A stretch of 64,000 nucleotides of DNA from Proliferodiscus dingleyae. Lineage: Eukaryota > Ascomycota > Leotiomycetes > Helotiales > Lachnaceae. How positions within the stretch are numbered: the first letter of the stretch is position 1; every line of letters begins with the position of its first letter. The position numbers were made by a program, and so were the translations under genes. Positions 59,901 to 64,000 of the stretch are shown piece by piece. The DNA lies in contig QYAK01000006.1 of NCBI GenBank assembly GCA_003988795.1, positions 248,001 to 312,000 of the forward strand, given 5' to 3'. The notes below the pieces were generated by a model. It saw nothing but the letters and a program-made list of their open reading frames with translations. It was not told where the DNA came from and did no database searches.

Positions 59901-60987
59901 TATTGTCAATAACTTCAAATCAGTAGAGGTCCCCGAGGCACCTGACCTTGTCAAGCTCGGATATCTCCGAAAAGATTCCACCAAATACGCTGACTTGGTC
60001 AAGGGTACTTCAAGTCGTTCTGAGCAAACATCTCTTTTTCTCAAGCGCTCATTCCGCTTCAATATGCAGCAATCAATGTTGGGTATCTGCACGAATTACA
60101 AGGAGAAAGTTTGCTATTCGCAAGGCAGTATTGCTACACCTCAAGCAATGCAATTGAGCACTCTCCTCAGCTCCCTAGTGGACTCAGCCAAACAGGGATA
60201 TTCGTTCGACCAATTCGATTTTGAAAGATTCAAGAAAGATTTAATCCAGCCTCATGTCAAACTCCGCGAACAAGAGCATTCTAAGAAGAATCGACACCTG
60301 ACAGAACATTCTCAACATATAATAGACTACTTGATGTTTGTAGCAGAAAACACCGTTGAGGAGTGCCGGATAAGGTTTCATAAGTCTTCGCCAGCCGTGA
60401 TTCCGCACTGGGATGACGACCTAGAGACCCCTTACAGATGGGCGAAGAATGAGGCTACAACAGATGAATTATGGCTGGGAGTGCTCAAGAAACTCGACGA
60501 GGAGGTCCGTGAGTTGAAAAAGTCATGGGGAGAAAGCTGGTCGAAGGCAAAGGCGCGTGCAAAACCACCTGACAGAGAAGTATCAGCCGCCGAACGCCAA
60601 CAAATCATTGGGGATCATTTTGCCAAGTACAATGCCATCCAACCTAGTGGCGAATCTTCGTCAATCATTCGTCTACTTCTTGGCACCATTTCTGGAGACG
60701 AAGCTTCTGGTTGGTCTTTGCTCAGAGCTTCGGCGTTGTTCGCCTCTGTGTCTCGACGGGACTCGACTAGTCTTCCCTGGGATCTTGCAGGATGGCAGCT
60801 TGCTCAGATTAAGGCAAATCGTAATGGTTCTCGTCCGATGACAGAGTCGATGTATGTCAACTACAAGCCTGACGGAACTTTTATCAAACGCTTTATTGGC
60901 TCCAGCGAAGAAGAAATTCTCTTTGCAGATGATGAAGGAGTATCGAATGTGGATGAATTAGAGGCGAGCCAGGCTCGGGATTTATGA
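56943..60987 (+). CDS. RNA-dependent RNA polymerase, QDE-1-like
   Basis: Exons 56943-57969, 58020-58790 and 58835-60987 give 1316 residues; Neurospora QDE-1 is about 1400. The N-terminal 350 residues are poorly conserved and Ser/Pro-rich with a basic patch (DHKRSREEPALVD). The catalytic region includes YGLSFRPSGFQGRIGPAKGF, VFSTKGKPGDRYPSLAQKLS and the metal-binding loop GGDYDGDMAW, with Asp942, 944 and 946 (bases 59860-59874). Downstream helices (MQLSTLLSSLVDSAKQGYSF) and the C-terminal head domain are present. Cellular RdRPs of this type make double-stranded RNA for quelling or DNA-damage small RNAs, in concert with Dicer and Argonaute, which are not in this window. The protein appears intact. 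Confidence 0.93.
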
Positions 60988-62034
60988 TTTACGACTTTGT
61001 ACAAAAAATTTTTATGCCTTGGGTTGGCTGTCTAGGATGTTTGGGACGGGTGTAATGATACCATTCAATGCTGGGGGCGTTGGCGGTTTTGCAAAGAGAT
61101 ATCCTCTGTATCCAGCTTCGATAGAGCATTCAGGTTGGATAATCGCCTTCTAATAGACCAACTTCTTTTACCAAATGCTCAGACATATCCCAACTATCGG
61201 ATCGCAACTTTCTAGAAGGGCACTCTGTGTCTTTGCGAGCACAATTCCCTTCGATCTAGATTTTGTCCTTCTCTTCCTAATCATACCCTCAGCACTTTGC
61301 TCTTCGCGCTACAGTAGCACAGTGGCCTGACTCATGCCGCTGGCCCTAGCTAGATATGCTAGGTTCCTGAGATGGTCCTGACAATCTGCAGTGTGTTTAT
61401 GTAGAGAGATATGCACAGCTTTGAGAGGCATTGAACAGGAGAACTTGCTTAATATTGACATTCCTGATCGATATGTCTCCTTTCGGATTTGGCTTTAGGA
61501 CTGTCGAGATGAGGAGTACTGCTTTCTCGGGACAGCTTAGACAGTTTTCGATCTCACCATATGGAAACTGATTGGTCTTGCTTAAAGTGTATCCTAGCCC
61601 ACATGATCTAAGAGTAGCGCATTTAGCGCATTGCAGTCGTAAGAGCCGACTCAATACTGAGAAACGTATTATACCACGTGGCAAACGTGATCACTTCCCC
61701 CTTTTCGCAGCCGAAGACTGTCTCAGTCATTAAGTATGTGGCCTTGCATTTTCTCTGACTCATTTTCGTCCGTTTTGTCAGTGACGGAACATGCTTCCCC
61801 GCATTGACTTATCCAAATCCGACGCTGGACCACCTTGTCGCATCCTCGTTTCAGATCCTCACTTCGGGTTTCATGTGGGTTGAGCATATTCTAACATCAT
61901 GGCGTCCAAACGTCGCAATCGGCCGATATCCTCTAAAAACCTGATAAAAAAAGGCAAAGACCGAGAGGCAACTTGCAAAGAGCTAGATTTGAGCTTTTCG
62001 AGAGATCCAGAACATTACAAGAGATAGCAACGCG
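60988..62034. other. Intergenic, no gene seen
   Basis: 3' flank of the RdRP and promoter of the next gene; a 95-codon minus frame at 61397-61684 has no domain. Confidence 0.5.
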
Positions 62035-62611
62035 ATGAGGAGCACAGCATTATATGCCTGCGGGGCAGTGATGGCGGGGTTCGCAGCAGCGGGAGACTTT
62101 GGAATAGACTATCAATTCGACTTCGCCCTCTACCCACGCGCGACTCAAAATCTTCAAGTCAGTACATTCTAAACATTGGATTCTTCATACAGCTCTTGGC
62201 TAATAGACTTTCAAGACATTTACTGGCGCTCTGGGTGGCGCCACAGCAGACCCAATAACTCAAACCGGCCAAACCGATCGCCCATTTGCCGTCGGGAGCG
62301 ACACCTTCACACGTCTCAGCGACGCTGTCCAGAAATCCTGCGCAAATCAATTTCAGACTTGTCAAGCGACAGCAAATTCTGCTGGTGGTGGCGGAGGTGG
62401 TGGAAGTAAAAGTGCGAGTGCGAGCGGTGCAGTGACGGTGAATGAGTGCGACCAGCAGCAGACGGAATGCGTGAATACTGGGAAGAGTGCTGTTGTTAGT
62501 ACGGCGGCGGCGAGTACAACAAGTGTGAGTGCGAGTGTGAGTGCGACGACGACGGGAGCGCAGGTCTTACGGAGTGCAGATGCGGATTTCTTCTTTTTCT
62601 GTGACTCCTAG
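62035..62611 (+). CDS. Secreted Ser/Gly-rich protein with conserved fungal module
   Basis: Exons 62035-62157 and 62207-62611 (49-nt intron, GTCAGT donor, GGCTAATAG end) give 175 residues. It starts with a signal-type segment (MRSTALYACGAVMAGFAAAG). A module I recall from many fungal secreted proteins follows: FKTFTGALGG, DRPFAVGSDTFTRLSDAVQK and CANQFQTCQATAN, roughly residues 42-100. Then come a Gly7 run, Ser/Ala repeats and a second Cys pair (ECDQQQTECVN). A Ser/Thr/Ala-rich tail ends in a short Phe-rich segment. Probably a cell-wall or extracellular protein; no enzymatic role is known to me. Confidence 0.75.
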
Positions 62612-63061
62612 GCAGGCACTTGTCACGGGCTGGCGTTATCCTGGGTTGGACTTCTGGAGAACTTTGGACGAGCTTTTTTTTTATCATGAAATAGCATAAA
62701 TGATCATAAATTGTGGGATTCTTCCTTGGATCTTCGAGCTTACATATGATGATCGTTAAAGGAAAGTATATCACCACCCAATTTCTCCGCTTTACGATCG
62801 TTTCATTATCAATTTACTAAAACTTGCCCTCTTGTCACACATCCTGCTATTACCATCTATTTCACTGAATCCAAAGCAACAAGTTGTTCTGCGTTATTCT
62901 AACATATGTCGATTTCCCCAGCTTCGTCAGTGTGACTATTTACGCAATAGTTTTGTGTAATTGACGCAACCTCTTTCTCGATCGCTGCTATCTTGCGTCG
63001 ACGTACTTTGATATGGATGAGAGCTTATAGAATTAAATCAAAAGTCATATCATATTATATC
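62612..63061. other. Convergent 3' flanks
   Basis: AT-rich sequence between two convergent stop codons; nothing else visible. Confidence 0.5.
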
Positions 63062-64000
63062 TCAGAAATATATGCCCATGCCTACAAAATCAGCTCCATA
63101 ACTCTGATAGCCGTTGTCGCCCCCAACATTTCCCACAACGACAGTGTTGGTACCTTCTTTCCATCCTTGTACCAACACACCAAAGGTACCCGTATCCTGC
63201 CAGCCCTTTCCGGGGCTAAACAGTTCACTACTTCTTCCACTTAACGGCACCTCAATCCTTGTTACCTGCCCATTGACACTTATGGTCATGTTCCTCGTAT
63301 TTGTCCCATAACCCCACGAAGTGGAGAAAGCGATGTCGTTGTTACAGAAATATACGTCCACAAACTTTGAGCCTTGTGACGGGGCCGTGATAGAAAGAGA
63401 TGCAGACCCGTTCGGGGTGAGATAACCGACCTTGGAGCCAACTGGGGCGCAGAGGCCGGCAGAGCATGTTGTATGGACCGCATCGCCAGATGTGGCGAAC
63501 GATGTACTGGGATAAAAGGCAGGAGATGGCGGTGAGATCGTTAAGGATGATGGCGCCACAGGGGAGATGAATGAAAAGCTGTTGGAATCTGAGGCGTTTA
63601 GGGAGATAGGAATATTGAGGGTACTATCACCTGCCGCGATATTGTAGTTGGTACTATTTATAGTTGCCGAAAAAGACGTCGAGACATTTTCAAATGCGAG
63701 TCTAGCAGAATAGTTGTGACTTGAAGTGATGCCGTAGATTTCGGTATAAGTCACTCTATGGCCGGGTTAGTAAGCATTAATATATCTTCAATCTGTACGT
63801 ACTGATTTCCAGATTTCTCAGAGTCGCTATATGATCCAGCTTCCGTGGTGTTCTGCAATTCGAGTAGGATGGTACCATGGGCGCTGACGTGGCTTGTGTA
63901 TGAAGTGAGAACATTACTTTTCGTCGTACCGTTCCATATATTCTTCAAGGATCCAGCACCCTGTAGCCCAACATCCGAAAAGTCGAGCGTCAAGTCCCTT
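63062..64000 (-). CDS. GH27 alpha-galactosidase, C-terminal part (5' truncated)
   Basis: Exons 64000-63803 (running off the window) and 63755-63062, with a 47-nt intron (GTACGT, TACTAAC, CATAG), leave about 296 residues visible. The first visible stretch, DLTLDFSDVGL with NIWNGTTKSNVLTSYTSHVS and AHGTILLELQNTTEAG, is the beta-sandwich that follows the GH27 barrel. The rest (AFENVSTSFSATINSTNYNI, VDVYFCNNDIAFSTSWGYGT, RNMTISVNGQVTRIEVPLSG) resembles the CBM35-like C-terminal domain of large fungal alpha-galactosidases such as Aspergillus AglD. The catalytic Asp residues lie outside the window. It would release galactose from galactomannan or oligosaccharides. Confidence 0.82.

Overview
The window is nuclear DNA of a filamentous ascomycete (Pezizomycotina; Leotiomycetes would fit, but that is a guess). 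Supporting signs are short GT-AG introns (mostly 44-109 nt) with CTAAC-like branch points, two Zn2Cys6 regulators, a QDE-1-type RNA-dependent RNA polymerase, and several plant-cell-wall enzymes. All gene models below were joined by hand: reading phase was checked across each intron and the protein compared with what I know of the family. No database search was run.

Layout. 1-1.9 kb: 3' part of a long coiled-coil protein. 2.4-5.2 kb: a small tail-anchored-type protein, a 0.55-kb MITE with 64-bp terminal inverted repeats, and a secreted GPI-type protein. 5.6-14.0 kb: a compact catabolic-looking group made of an ACS/Dal5-family MFS transporter, an amidase divergent from it, a ketopantoate-reductase-like (PanE) enzyme, and a Zn2Cys6 regulator. 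14.8-21.7 kb: a GH45 endoglucanase, a EutQ-like cupin, a DUF6914 protein and a CSC1/OSCA-type channel. 22.9-30 kb: a small conserved basic protein, a LAT-type amino-acid transporter and a 1188-aa disordered protein with a myristoylation-type N-terminus. 30-32.75 kb: nearly 3 kb without a credible gene, rich in pentanucleotide repeats, leading into a second Zn2Cys6 regulator that carries an overlapping upstream ORF. 35.4-37.7 kb: small genes, including a four-TM protein. 39.4-41.5 kb: an AA8-AA12 (cytochrome b plus PQQ) sugar dehydrogenase. 41.5-46.5 kb: gene-poor, with one possible small secreted protein. 46.6-50.5 kb: an amino-acid/GABA-choline-type permease convergent with a P450. 51.5-55.2 kb: a CE15 glucuronoyl esterase convergent with a GH51 arabinofuranosidase. 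56.9-61 kb: the RdRP. 62-64 kb: a secreted Ser/Gly-rich protein and the 3' end of a GH27 alpha-galactosidase that runs off the window.

How the genes fit together. GH45, AA8-AA12, CE15, GH51 and GH27 are all secreted lignocellulose enzymes, so the organism probably feeds on plant material. The CE15-GH51 pair would act on the same glucuronoarabinoxylan. The MFS-amidase-PanE-regulator group is the best candidate for an undescribed pathway. Its shared promoter is enriched in AGATAA-type hexamers, which suggests nitrogen control. The most notable single-gene oddity is that the CE15 enzyme has Ser where the canonical catalytic Glu should be.
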